From the NCBI GenBank assembly GCA_002406115.1, contig DHNC01000016.1:1-14210 (forward strand): a stretch of 14,210 bases of DNA, in the 5' to 3' direction. Position numbers and translations under genes: made by a program. The DNA is from Christensenella sp. UBA4626. Lineage in GTDB: Bacteria > Bacillota > Clostridia > Christensenellales > UBA1242. Shown piece after piece: positions 6,434 through 14,210 of this stretch. The first letter of the stretch is position 1. Each line of letters begins with the position of its first letter. Below the pieces are notes generated by a model. The model was given only the letters and a program-made list of their open reading frames with translations. It was not told the origin of the DNA and did not search any database.

Positions 6434-7880
6434 TGTCACGCCTCCTGTCCAAATTGTGGCGGTTATTGGCAATGGATTTTGGACGTTTTATCATCTCTTT
6501 TATCGTGGTGCGTTTAAACATATCCTTTTGGTCGCTGGCAATGTATGGTGCGACTGGTGCAAAGTATGCCGAATTGTAACTGTCAAAACTGCACAAATAT
6601 GAAACAATCAAAACGCAGGCAACTATCACGCCGTAAAGCCCCAAACAAGCCCCCACAACCAACACAATCAGACGCAAAACGCTGAACTGCGCTGCCTGAC
6701 TTGGCACGATATAAAATGTGATGCCAGATAAAGCCACAATCATTACAGCCGGCGGGCTAACCAAACCCGAATTTACAGCTGTTTCGCCCAAGATCAAGGC
6801 TCCCACAATGCTCATCGCCATGCCAAAATATTGCGGCATCCTCAAATTTGCTTCGTAAAGGATTTCAAACAACAACACAATAAACAACACTTCCATAAAA
6901 GGCGAAAATGGTATGCCTTGCGTGGTGTTCATGATAGTAATCAAAAAATCAATTGGCAAAATTTTATAATGGAATTTTTCAAGAGCGACATACATCCCAG
7001 GCAAAAGCACGGCAAGGATAACGCCAACAAACCTTAAAATTCTAACTAATGTGACCCTTATCGGCTGGCTGTAATAGTCGTCGCTATTTTGCAAATCCTC
7101 AAACAACACAAACGGCAAAGTAAGTGCAATCGGGCTTCCGTCCACCAAAATGCCGACCCTGCCTTCCAGCATTTTGCCAACCAAAATATCCGGTTTTTCA
7201 GTGTCGCCCACCTGTTTAAAAAGCGATTTTGGGTTTTTTTGCAAAAAAGATACAAGATAATGGCTGTCAATCACGCCGTCAATTTTTATATCTTTAAGCC
7301 GCTTGGTGATGTGTTTAACAACCTGCTTATCCGCCACCGAGTTGAAGTAAACCAAAGCAACTTGCGTCTTTGTCAGTTCGCCAATTTCCATTGTGGAAAC
7401 GACCAAATCGTCAGATTTTGCACGTCGCCTTATCATGCTCAAATTGTATTTTATGCTTTCGTTAAAGCCCTCTCGGGGTCCTTTGATAACCACACTGGTT
7501 GGCGGTTCTGCAATGGCACGGACAACAATTTTTTCTGTGTCACAAGCCAAAATTTTGTCTGCCCCGTCCACCAAAATGATTGTGTTTCCTTTTAAAATTT
7601 TGTCAATCGCCATATTAAAGTTTGCCACAACGCTCACTTGACTGTTTGCCAAAACTTTATCTTTCAATTCCTCAAAAACGTTGTCTGGTTTTTCTTGTTG
7701 CGGATAGGCACAAATTGGCAAAATCAATGAATCATCCAAAATTTTTTCATCCGTCAAATCTGCGATATAACAAATTGAAATTTGCGTGCCAAAAAACTGC
7801 ACGGAGCGTGATTTAAAATCGTCACTATCGTGCAGTTTTGTTTTTATTTTTTCCAATGTCTTAACTGCATCTACTTTCAT
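6423..7880 (-). CDS. GerA-family spore germination receptor subunit A
   Basis: The 485-aa product is the GerAA-type subunit of a germinant receptor in the spore inner membrane. A soluble N-terminal region (1-about 275) contains the signature GPREGFNES (134-142) and LVGKMLEGRVGILVDGSP (233-250). A membrane domain (about 283-430) includes FEILYEANLRMP (338-349), SIVGALILGETAV (357-369) and VSPPAVMIVALSGI (374-387). It ends with a basic cytoplasmic tail. The start fits the family N-terminus, but there is no clear ribosome binding site before ATG 7880. The 40-nt gap from the lipoprotein stop contains TATAAT on this strand (plus 7908-7913), with no convincing -35. It is therefore most likely read with the upstream lipoprotein gene. 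Confidence 0.93.
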   Translation of the reverse strand: MKVDAVKTLEKIKTKLHDSDDFKSRSVQFFGTQISICYIADLTDEKILDDSLILPICAYPQQEKPDNVFEELKDKVLANSQVSVVANFNMAIDKILKGNTIILVDGADKILACDTEKIVVRAIAEPPTSVVIKGPREGFNESIKYNLSMIRRRAKSDDLVVSTMEIGELTKTQVALVYFNSVADKQVVKHITKRLKDIKIDGVIDSHYLVSFLQKNPKSLFKQVGDTEKPDILVGKMLEGRVGILVDGSPIALTLPFVLFEDLQNSDDYYSQPIRVTLVRILRFVGVILAVLLPGMYVALEKFHYKILPIDFLITIMNTTQGIPFSPFMEVLFIVLLFEILYEANLRMPQYFGMAMSIVGALILGETAVNSGLVSPPAVMIVALSGITFYIVPSQAAQFSVLRLIVLVVGACLGLYGVIVACVLIVSYLCSFDSYNSAYFAPVAPYIASDQKDMFKRTTIKEMIKRPKSIANNRHNLDRRRDNED

Positions 7881-7914
7881 AGAATTAGTTTGACAAACGA
7901 AATCAAAATTATAC

Positions 7915-7928
7915 CAAATTTTAATTTG
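7915..7928 (-). other. Small hairpin over the lipoprotein stop codon
   Basis: CAAAT (7915-7919) and ATTTG (7924-7928) form a 5-bp hairpin whose four-base loop contains the TAA stop (7921-7923 on the minus strand). It is weak on its own. I list it because gene ends elsewhere in the window show the same arrangement. Confidence 0.35.
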
Positions 7929-10900
7929 AGTAGGCCATTGTCACAATTATTGTTGTTGTGTTGGATGCCTTATCAAAGGTTGTGAAGCTATTGACTGAAA
8001 CAAATTTATCGTCATCTTTTTTATAAGTGTTGTTGATAAATCTTTCGGTCAAACTGTTCAATTGTGACACAACATAAATGCCCAAATCATACTGGTCATT
8101 TTCGTCAATTTGCAATTCAAACGAACTTCTGCCCGAATTGCCAGATTTAAGCAAAGTTTTGCCATAAATAAGCATATTCAAGATGTAAGATTGCAGATGT
8201 GAAATATCTTTGCCTGAAGCACCTTGGCTCAAATCTTTATCTTTTACATATTCACCAGCCAAATACTGCCTATAATCTGCATCTGGGTCGTATTTTAAGC
8301 CGAAAGTTGAGTTTGCCTCCTCTGCCTGATTTGCGTCTTTTGAAGGTTGCAAATATGCCTGCCTTACAACGTTTTGCAAATCGGAATAGGATACAGTTTT
8401 GAATGTGTTAAGATAATAGTCATATCCGTTTGTTATCTTGCCAATGATTTTGTTTGTTGGCATTGTTGCGATGTAGTTTTCTGAAATGTTTGTAATCTTA
8501 ACCGGATTTGTGTTATCCCCCATGTTCAAGTTTGATTGCAGATAGGAGTCGGACACAAGGAAGAACAAATGGCTGGACATATTGTAAGAGTTGTTCAAAT
8601 TCCAAGCATTGTATCTCAAATCACTGTATGTCAAATCCACATTGTACCAACTCAAAAGCCCGTCATCCATAGCGGACAAATAAACTTTGTTCCAACTGTG
8701 AGTGTGGTCGGTGGCTTTTGCACTTGCACTATCTTTATATGTCAAAACGCCATTTATTTTTCTGGTTTCAATACCCTCAATGCCGCAAAGCAAAACAAAT
8801 GCTTTTGTGAGGGACTCGTCGGTTGCTTGGTCGTTGCCTATCACAATATCGCCGTTTGCATTCATGCCAATATTGTAAAGCAAACCTTCCAAATAAAATT
8901 CCGCACGGTTGCCCCAATCCGAAATTTCACCTTCCACATCTACAGCGCCTTTGGTTATCTTTTTTGCATCCAAATTTATGTTGAAAGCAAATTCAAGCCA
9001 AGAGAAAATTGCGTTTGTTTTTTCAAGGTCGGTCATGTTTGCAGAAACGATGGCTGTAAGCACCAATTTTGCGTTGTCATAAACTTTTTGAGCCACTGCA
9101 CAATCGCCCACAAACACTGGTTTGAAGCCATATTGAACCGCCATAAACAATTGTTCGGTTGTTTCCACATTCATCTCTTTGTTGTTGTCGATTGCAAACA
9201 CGCCGTTCACATTCCTACGCAAAGCCTTGTTGATGTAAGAATATGTGTTTGCGTAATCGGTCATAACTTTGCGATAGTTTGTGTTAAATTCTTTTGCGTC
9301 GTCAAGTTTATTTGTGTAATTTAAACTGAAAATGTGGTTTGCTGTGGCTGTGCATTCAAATCCGTCAACAATCGCAAGTTCTGGATAAGCGGAAAGCAGA
9401 GATTTGCACAAATATGCCAACAAAGCACTTTCCGAACTGGTTGTGTTTGACAACATATTTTGCCAAGTGGTGTCATTTTCAAAATTGTAAATAAAGCCAA
9501 CCCCGTTTGTGGAACTATAATTGCTTGCTTGTTCGGCAAGGTTTATAATTGCTTGCTTTGTGGTTTGATTTTCACTGGTTTTGATATAAATATTCAATTT
9601 GTAGTTGCTATCCACGCCATAAACCAAATGATACCACAACAAGTTTGTCAATTCTGTAACATCGTCGATTGCGTAATCATATCGGGTTGATTGGTCAAAC
9701 AGATATACGCCATAACGCTCAAAATCTTGCAACATTGTGTATCTATAAACAAAACTAAATTCTGAACTGTATGGGCTGGAAATGTAAGTTTTTGAACTTT
9801 CGCCATTTGATGCCACAACCGCTTTAACTGAAAATCTATATTCACCCTCAACGGTTATGATGTCGTTTATATTTATCAATTTGTTTGTGGTTTTGCGGCT
9901 ATATTCCTTGCCGGACGGAGTGGATATTTTGATATTATAAATATCTGTATTTTCGTCACCGTCCCAACCGATATAAAACTCGGTGCTGGATTGATTTGCA
10001 TATTTTAAATCAAACGGAGTTTTTAAATTTTGAAGTTTGCTTACGATTGCATATTCACTTGAACGGTCGGATGAATCATAATAACTGTTGTCATCCCCTG
10101 GGTGAGCGGTAACATAGATATAATATTCGCCGGCTTGTTGAACATAGTCAGTGATGTCAAATGCACCCTTGACGTTTGTTATAGGCAAAGTGAGTTTTGG
10201 GGTGAGGCTTGCAAGATAGGAAACGTATTCAGTATCGTTAAGTTTTACAATATCAATGCTGTAATTTTGGGCATTGTCTTGCAAATCAAACGACAAAATG
10301 TATCTTCCGTCCGTATCGTCTGGGTTGGACACTTGAATATTTGTAACTTGCTTTAATTGGTTCCTCAATTTGTAGACATAAGTGTTAAATTTGCTAGATT
10401 GAGTTATTGTGTCATTTTCTTGTGGAAGAGCACGCAAAGTGATGTTGTAAGCATTTGCCATAACCTCGCCATTGATGTCGGTCAAATAATCGGTGATGTC
10501 AACGCTGTATGCTGTTGAGCGGTTGTCGTTAAGCACGGTTTTGGTGTTAAAGTTCACCATAATTTCGTATCTATATGCCCCGTCAACGCCGTAGAAGTTC
10601 AAAAAGTATTTTCGGCTTCCGTCAGTTGTGATTGTTATTGGATTGCCAAGATTGTCAAAAGCAAATTGAGGCATATCCAAAATTTGGCTGTAACTCAAAA
10701 TCAAATCCTTGCTAGACAAATCGCTGTCAAGGTAATATCCATATTTATCCGCCACCGCTTGAACTTGAACACGATATTCCTTGCCACGGGTCACATAACT
10801 GGACAAATCAATCCTGTTTTCTGCAAAAATCTTTGGAATGCAAACTGCTTGATTGCTTTCTTGTGAAAGGTCTGTAACATAAACTTTATATCCAATTGCT

Positions 10901-12447
10901 TTTTCAACTGGGTCAAAACTTAACAAATATTTATTGCTGCTTACAAATCCCACATTTTCTGGATATGGCAAACCAATCCTATAAATCGGGGTCATTTGGA
11001 TAGTGTTTGATACAGTTTGCTCGGCAATGGCTGTCACATTAAACTCGGTTATCAAATAATCCACTGAGAGGATTTTAAACTGATTGGTGTCTAAAAATCT
11101 TATCTCGTTGTTTGTTTCGACAACGTAATAAGCGTCCTTAACTTCTGTCCAAACAATACTGTCGCCTTCTGGGCTTGCTTCAATTGTTGTGCTTTGGCAA
11201 AGAGGATTTGTTGTAAATCTGCTCAAAACACTATTTTCCACGCCGTTATATCCCAAAGTTTGAACTGCAACTGCAAGATAATCGCTTGGCAACTGAATTG
11301 AGAAAATGTCGCTGGTTAAAGCAGTTGTTTCTACCTGATTTGCTTTAAAGATATACACTTTGTAGCCAGCAACAGCATCTTCTTCAACCTTGTCCCATTT
11401 CAAAATGTTGTCAGCAGATAAAGTCAGTTGTGGAGCAGCAAGTCTGTTTGTCAAATTTAATACAACATTTGAAGAAACTGCACTGAAAGTGTAAAAATTT
11501 TGGGCTTGTGTTTCAAACGTCGCTTGACAATTGACTTTTGCATATTTCAATGTGGAAAAATCAATAGAATTGTTCCTAAACGCCTGATTTAAGTTGACAT
11601 AAATCAGATTTTCGCAAACTTCGTCTTTTTCAACCGAACTATCTAATAAATCCACCAAAGTTGTTTGGTCGTTGAGCGAAATTTTTAAACTGTTTGCATT
11701 TGCATCCACCACGCAAGACAAAATCCAATTGTCCGCATCCTTGTGCAAGGCAAGCCCGGATGGAGTTTGCAATGTCAGATAGTTGGAATAGACCACTTTT
11801 GGGCTGAAACTACTTTCAATATAGTTGTTGTCACGGCTTATGGCTTTGACGTAAAATTTGTATTCGCCAGCCTCTGTCAGCATTGAAGAAAAATCAAATT
11901 TGTTTGAAGTGTATTGAGAAGAAAATACATTTGCATTTGCAATTGTGTCCGGATCGTCCGCTTCGACCACTGTGGATGGGGTCACAACTTTAACCAAATA
12001 ACTGCTTGCGTTGTAAACATTGTTCCATGTAAGAGTTGTGCCGGTTATCATTGTTTCCGGTGTTTCGACGTGCATCCTATGCACATAACTTATGGCAGAA
12101 GTGTAATCACTATCCTTTTTGTTTTTTGCACATGCTTTAACTTTGATAGAATAACTTTCGCCCAAATTTAGCAAACGAGAAATGTCGTATTGCAAATAGT
12201 TGGTGCCGTCTTTATTGAAAAGTTCAATGTAAGGATTTTTATTTGCAACAAAAACATTTTGTTCCAAGCCGTTTATGTTGATGACATAGTACTCGTCATT
12301 CGAGATCCTTTCAAAAGTTATTTTGCCGTCCGTTTGAACAACCAAATTTTGTGGCGTTGAAAGATAATCTTTGTTGAGATTTTCACAACCAACAAACGCT
12401 AATGGCATTGCCAAGCACAAAATAAATGTCAAAAATCGTTTTTTCAT
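7921..12447 (-). CDS. Giant lipoprotein with about nine Fn3-like repeats and a degenerate transglutaminase-like domain
   Basis: The 1508-aa product has a signal peptide with lipobox LAFVGC (Cys21), so it should be anchored on the outer face of the membrane. AGGGG (plus 12452-12456) precedes ATG 12447. Residues about 31-907 form roughly nine beta-rich repeats of about 97 aa, fibronectin-III-like. Many end in a G-E-Y-x-hydrophobic-x-V-x-A block (EAGEYKFYVKAIS, QAGEYYIYVTAHP, VEGEYRFSVKAVV). The C-terminal part contains a transglutaminase-like core (about 1150-1275). KAFVLLCGIEGIE begins at K1215, HSWNKVY has His1250, and WYNVDLT has Asp1271. The residue aligning with the catalytic Cys appears to be Asp1210, so it may be a non-enzymatic binding fold. 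The gene lies 40 nt before gerAA with no terminator between, suggesting one transcript. I do not recognise the whole protein; its role in germination is only inferred. Confidence 0.85.
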   Translation of the reverse strand: MKKRFLTFILCLAMPLAFVGCENLNKDYLSTPQNLVVQTDGKITFERISNDEYYVININGLEQNVFVANKNPYIELFNKDGTNYLQYDISRLLNLGESYSIKVKACAKNKKDSDYTSAISYVHRMHVETPETMITGTTLTWNNVYNASSYLVKVVTPSTVVEADDPDTIANANVFSSQYTSNKFDFSSMLTEAGEYKFYVKAISRDNNYIESSFSPKVVYSNYLTLQTPSGLALHKDADNWILSCVVDANANSLKISLNDQTTLVDLLDSSVEKDEVCENLIYVNLNQAFRNNSIDFSTLKYAKVNCQATFETQAQNFYTFSAVSSNVVLNLTNRLAAPQLTLSADNILKWDKVEEDAVAGYKVYIFKANQVETTALTSDIFSIQLPSDYLAVAVQTLGYNGVENSVLSRFTTNPLCQSTTIEASPEGDSIVWTEVKDAYYVVETNNEIRFLDTNQFKILSVDYLITEFNVTAIAEQTVSNTIQMTPIYRIGLPYPENVGFVSSNKYLLSFDPVEKAIGYKVYVTDLSQESNQAVCIPKIFAENRIDLSSYVTRGKEYRVQVQAVADKYGYYLDSDLSSKDLILSYSQILDMPQFAFDNLGNPITITTDGSRKYFLNFYGVDGAYRYEIMVNFNTKTVLNDNRSTAYSVDITDYLTDINGEVMANAYNITLRALPQENDTITQSSKFNTYVYKLRNQLKQVTNIQVSNPDDTDGRYILSFDLQDNAQNYSIDIVKLNDTEYVSYLASLTPKLTLPITNVKGAFDITDYVQQAGEYYIYVTAHPGDDNSYYDSSDRSSEYAIVSKLQNLKTPFDLKYANQSSTEFYIGWDGDENTDIYNIKISTPSGKEYSRKTTNKLININDIITVEGEYRFSVKAVVASNGESSKTYISSPYSSEFSFVYRYTMLQDFERYGVYLFDQSTRYDYAIDDVTELTNLLWYHLVYGVDSNYKLNIYIKTSENQTTKQAIINLAEQASNYSSTNGVGFIYNFENDTTWQNMLSNTTSSESALLAYLCKSLLSAYPELAIVDGFECTATANHIFSLNYTNKLDDAKEFNTNYRKVMTDYANTYSYINKALRRNVNGVFAIDNNKEMNVETTEQLFMAVQYGFKPVFVGDCAVAQKVYDNAKLVLTAIVSANMTDLEKTNAIFSWLEFAFNINLDAKKITKGAVDVEGEISDWGNRAEFYLEGLLYNIGMNANGDIVIGNDQATDESLTKAFVLLCGIEGIETRKINGVLTYKDSASAKATDHTHSWNKVYLSAMDDGLLSWYNVDLTYSDLRYNAWNLNNSYNMSSHLFFLVSDSYLQSNLNMGDNTNPVKITNISENYIATMPTNKIIGKITNGYDYYLNTFKTVSYSDLQNVVRQAYLQPSKDANQAEEANSTFGLKYDPDADYRQYLAGEYVKDKDLSQGASGKDISHLQSYILNMLIYGKTLLKSGNSGRSSFELQIDENDQYDLGIYVVSQLNSLTERFINNTYKKDDDKFVSVNSFTTFDKASNTTTIIVTMAYSN

Positions 12448-12677
12448 TTTACCCCTAGGAAAAACTAATTTTTAAAGTGTTATCATTATTTTGCTTTTAT
12501 TTTATAATTGTATCCTTAAACTGAAATTAGTTTTTCAAAATATTATATATATTTATATTTTCAGTATATCTAAATTTTCCTTATAAATCAAATAATTTAG
12601 ACAAAATATATAATTATTAGTCAACAAAATAAATTCATAAATAATTGTCAATTTAATACATTATTTTAGAGGTAATT
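12448..12677. promoter_or_regulatory. Divergent AT-rich promoter region
   Basis: This 230-bp gap separates the minus-strand lipoprotein-ger operon from the plus-strand PRC-barrel gene, so it must hold both promoters. It is very AT-rich, with many TATAAT-like strings, so I cannot pick a reliable -10/-35 pair or a sporulation sigma-factor site. It contains the 13-bp inverted repeat described separately. No small ORF with a ribosome binding site was seen. Confidence 0.55.
12459..12536. promoter_or_regulatory. 13-bp perfect inverted repeat upstream of the lipoprotein gene
   Basis: GAAAAACTAATTT (12459-12471) and AAATTAGTTTTTC (12524-12536) are exact inverse copies separated by 52 bp. In the minus-strand transcript the 3' arm would end directly at the AGGGG ribosome binding site of the lipoprotein. 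It could act as an mRNA leader hairpin, or as a pair of operator half-sites flanking the promoter. I cannot tell which from sequence alone. Confidence 0.5.
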
Positions 12678-13418
12678 ATGTATTATTGTAGTGATTTTAT
12701 TTCTAGTCCAGTGTTGTCCTTGTATGAAGGCGAATTGATTGGCAATGTGGACAGACTTTTGTTTGACAAAAAAATGAAAAAACTGCTTTATTTGGAACTT
12801 ATCGGCGAAAATGACAATCGCTTTTTGTTGCCGACAAAAAATATTTACAACGTTGGCAAAAACGCAGTGACAATCAAAAACAATACGGCTGTCAGTTTGA
12901 AGATTGAAGATGACTGTTATTCAACCTGCCCAGTCGGTGCCAAAGCCTTCAACATCAAAGGTGAATTTTTGGGGATTGTTAAAGAAATTATCTTAACCGA
13001 AAAGTATTTGACCGAAAAAGTTTCGTTTGAAAACAACGAAGTCCTTGATGCTGATTTGATTGCTTCTTGCGGCAAAAACACTATAATCTTTTACGACAAA
13101 TCCAGCAAGGTTGATGTAAGCAGATTTATCCCAAACAAAATGCCAAAAATTTTCAAAACCAAACAGGTGGCAAAAGCAAACATCTTGCCTATTGTTGAGC
13201 AAAACGAGGTGGCAAATGACACCGTTGTTCCAGTGACCGCCGAAACAAAAACACCAATCCAAAACAGCGAATTTTTGATTGGCAAAATTTGCACCAAAGA
13301 CATTTTCAACTTTAACAACGAACTCTTGATTAAAGCCCATTCTGTTGTTACAAAGAAAAATCTTAAAGAGATAAATTTGTACGGAAAATTGCGAGAGCTT
13401 ATGCTTTATTGCAAATAG
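12678..13418 (+). CDS. PRC-barrel domain protein (two PRC-like units)
   Basis: The 246-aa soluble protein has AGAGGT (12668-12673) 4 nt before ATG 12678. Residues 1-77 look like a PRC barrel of the YlmC/YmxH kind (SSPVLSLYEGELIGNVDRLL, then LFDKKMKKLLYLEL). Residues about 78-142 form a second, more divergent one (KAFNIKGEFLGIVKEIIL). A variable linker (about 143-196) leads to a conserved-looking C-terminal segment, residues 197-246 (LIGKICTKDIFNFNNELLI, then GKLRELMLY). Such segments close some Firmicutes PRC-barrel proteins. There is no signal peptide or membrane segment. Small PRC proteins are linked to sporulation in Firmicutes, which fits the neighbourhood, but no specific function can be given. 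It is transcribed alone, ending at the hairpin terminator at 13447-13485. Confidence 0.75.
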   Translation: MYYCSDFISSPVLSLYEGELIGNVDRLLFDKKMKKLLYLELIGENDNRFLLPTKNIYNVGKNAVTIKNNTAVSLKIEDDCYSTCPVGAKAFNIKGEFLGIVKEIILTEKYLTEKVSFENNEVLDADLIASCGKNTIIFYDKSSKVDVSRFIPNKMPKIFKTKQVAKANILPIVEQNEVANDTVVPVTAETKTPIQNSEFLIGKICTKDIFNFNNELLIKAHSVVTKKNLKEINLYGKLRELMLYCK

Positions 13419-13446
13419 ATTTAATGTTAAAACAGTAAAAAATATT

Positions 13447-13485
13447 AAAAAATTGCAAAAAATTAAATAAATTTGCAATTTTTTT
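13447..13485. terminator. Hairpin terminator between the convergent PRC-barrel and ferritin-like genes
   Basis: AAAAAATTGCAAA (13447-13459) pairs with TTTGCAATTTTTT (13472-13484) around a 12-base loop, with an A-run before and a T-run after, so it can work in both directions. The 3' arm (ATTTGCAAT, 13471-13479) is also perfectly complementary to ATTGCAAAT (13408-13416), which overlaps the last codons and stop of the PRC gene. An alternative, longer-range fold is therefore possible. Confidence 0.75.
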
Positions 13486-13560
13486 AGGTTTTTTGATTAA
13501 ATTTTTTAAATTTTTAAAAGTTTTTTCGAGTTTGCTTTTTAAAAGAAAATTTTTAGTGCT

Positions 13561-13578
13561 TATAACTCAAAGTTTATA
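13561..13578 (-). other. Hairpin over the ferritin-like gene stop codon
   Basis: TATAACT (13561-13567) pairs with AGTTTATA (13571-13578), with one bulged base and a three-base CAA loop on the plus strand. The TAA stop (13574-13576, minus strand) lies in the stem. It is AT-rich and weak. Confidence 0.35.
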
Positions 13579-14089
13579 TTGACAAAAATTGAACATTGTC
13601 CTTGATTGTTTTAAAGACTTGCAGATGTTTTTGTTCGTCCAAAATTATACGTCCAAACAGGTCTTTTAAACTTTGATTTTTAACTCGTTTTACTGCCTCA
13701 GTGTAATCCCTGATTGCAATCTCTTCTGCCATAATGTTGTTGTTCAGCATTTCATGAAGCCTTGGTGTGTAGTTTATGTATCTAGTCGTGAACATATTGC
13801 CGTTGCCGTCCTCGTATTTAGGTATACCGCCAAACGCTGTGATAGCGTGCATCAGCATATCTTGGTGGGTCATTTCCACCACCGCAATCTCTTCAAAAAT
13901 GTCTGCAATATCGGCATGAGTTTTGTCCGCCAAAACCGACTGGTAGATATAGGTTAAAACAGCCTCCAATTCCCCAGTGTTTGAAAATGCCAAATTTTTT
14001 AAGATTGCAACAGTTTGCTGGTCTGGTTGAGCATTAACGATGTCCGGATATGGTTGATTTACTTTTACTTCAATATCATCAAAATTCAT
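13574..14089 (-). CDS. Ferritin-like diiron protein (rubrerythrin/bacterioferritin type, no rubredoxin domain)
   Basis: The 171-aa product is a four-helix ferritin-like protein. AGGAG (plus 14097-14101) lies 7 nt before ATG 14089. The two half-bundles repeat the same metal-site pattern: E40-A43-Y47 with E72xxH75 (VEMTHQ), and E122-A125-Y129 with E152xxH155 (LDEQKH). That gives a full set of diiron (or Mn) ligands. There is no CxxC rubredoxin part, so it is not a classical rubrerythrin. Homologues beginning with a Tyr-Pro stretch, like the NQPYPDI here, are common in Clostridia and generally tied to iron handling or peroxide defence. A manganese-catalase or CotJC-like role is possible, but the protein is shorter than those. 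It is convergent with the PRC gene and separated from it by the terminator. Confidence 0.85.
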   Translation of the reverse strand: MNFDDIEVKVNQPYPDIVNAQPDQQTVAILKNLAFSNTGELEAVLTYIYQSVLADKTHADIADIFEEIAVVEMTHQDMLMHAITAFGGIPKYEDGNGNMFTTRYINYTPRLHEMLNNNIMAEEIAIRDYTEAVKRVKNQSLKDLFGRIILDEQKHLQVFKTIKDNVQFLSI

Positions 14090-14210
14090 TTTTCAACTCC
14101 TAGATTTAGTTATGAATCAAACCTAAAAATTGTTACTCATATCGAAATTTAAAATATCAATTTAAAGAAAAATTAAAAAAACTTTTTTAAAATAATAAAA
14201 AATATAAAAA
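14090..14210 (-). promoter_or_regulatory. Upstream region of the ferritin-like gene, partial
   Basis: The region is very AT-rich and runs to the window edge. Apart from the AGGAG ribosome binding site, I see no convincing -10/-35 pair or metal-responsive operator. Confidence 0.4.

Noticed and set aside
6434..6472. N-terminal extension of the GerB-family protein
   Set aside because: AGGAGG lies within it at the right distance from ATG 6433, and family members begin with the short hydrophilic stretch found there.
8536..9324. 262-codon plus-strand ORF inside the lipoprotein gene
   Set aside because: Antisense shadow with abnormal Cys/His/Ile/Val composition and no recognisable motif or start signal.

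Overview
The window looks like chromosomal sequence from a low-GC, spore-forming Firmicutes (Clostridia-like), probably an uncultured lineage. The reasons are AT-rich intergenic DNA, strong AGGAG-type ribosome binding sites, a T-box riboswitch ahead of pheST, and a complete gerA-type germinant receptor operon. I cannot name the genus from the sequence.

Left part, plus strand (1-3825): the 3' half of a T-box leader (antiterminator, UGGU acceptor bulge and competing terminator all visible) leads into pheS and pheT, the two subunits of phenylalanyl-tRNA synthetase. The roughly 200 bp between pheS and pheT is the most unusual part of the window. The last ten codons of pheS, stop codon included, occur three times in a row (starting near 1205, 1300 and 1392). 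Most differences between copies are synonymous, and two homologous hairpins lie between the copies. The third copy stops 15 nt before the pheT start, which looks like the ancestral operon spacing. This suggests that 3'-end-regenerating insertions displaced it.

Middle (3826-4113): a convergent intergenic region holding a dispersed-type palindromic repeat (about 3880-4028) and a bidirectional terminator (4059-4096).

Minus-strand operon (12447 down to 4114): a 1508-residue lipoprotein, then gerAA, gerAB and gerAC-like genes. The gerAA/gerAB and gerAB/gerAC pairs overlap by 11 and 14 nt; the lipoprotein stop is 40 nt from gerAA. The lipoprotein has about nine fibronectin-III-like repeats and a C-terminal transglutaminase-like domain that keeps His and Asp but appears to lack the catalytic Cys. 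The GerC subunit lacks the usual lipobox Cys. The arrangement suggests a receptor with a large surface-anchored accessory protein, but that is inference.

Right part: a divergent AT-rich promoter region (12448-12677) with a 13-bp inverted repeat, then a plus-strand two-PRC-barrel protein, a shared hairpin terminator, and a minus-strand diiron ferritin-like protein whose upstream region runs to the window edge. No gene-free stretch exceeds 300 bp. I saw no CRISPR array, tRNA, rRNA, transposase or integrase.
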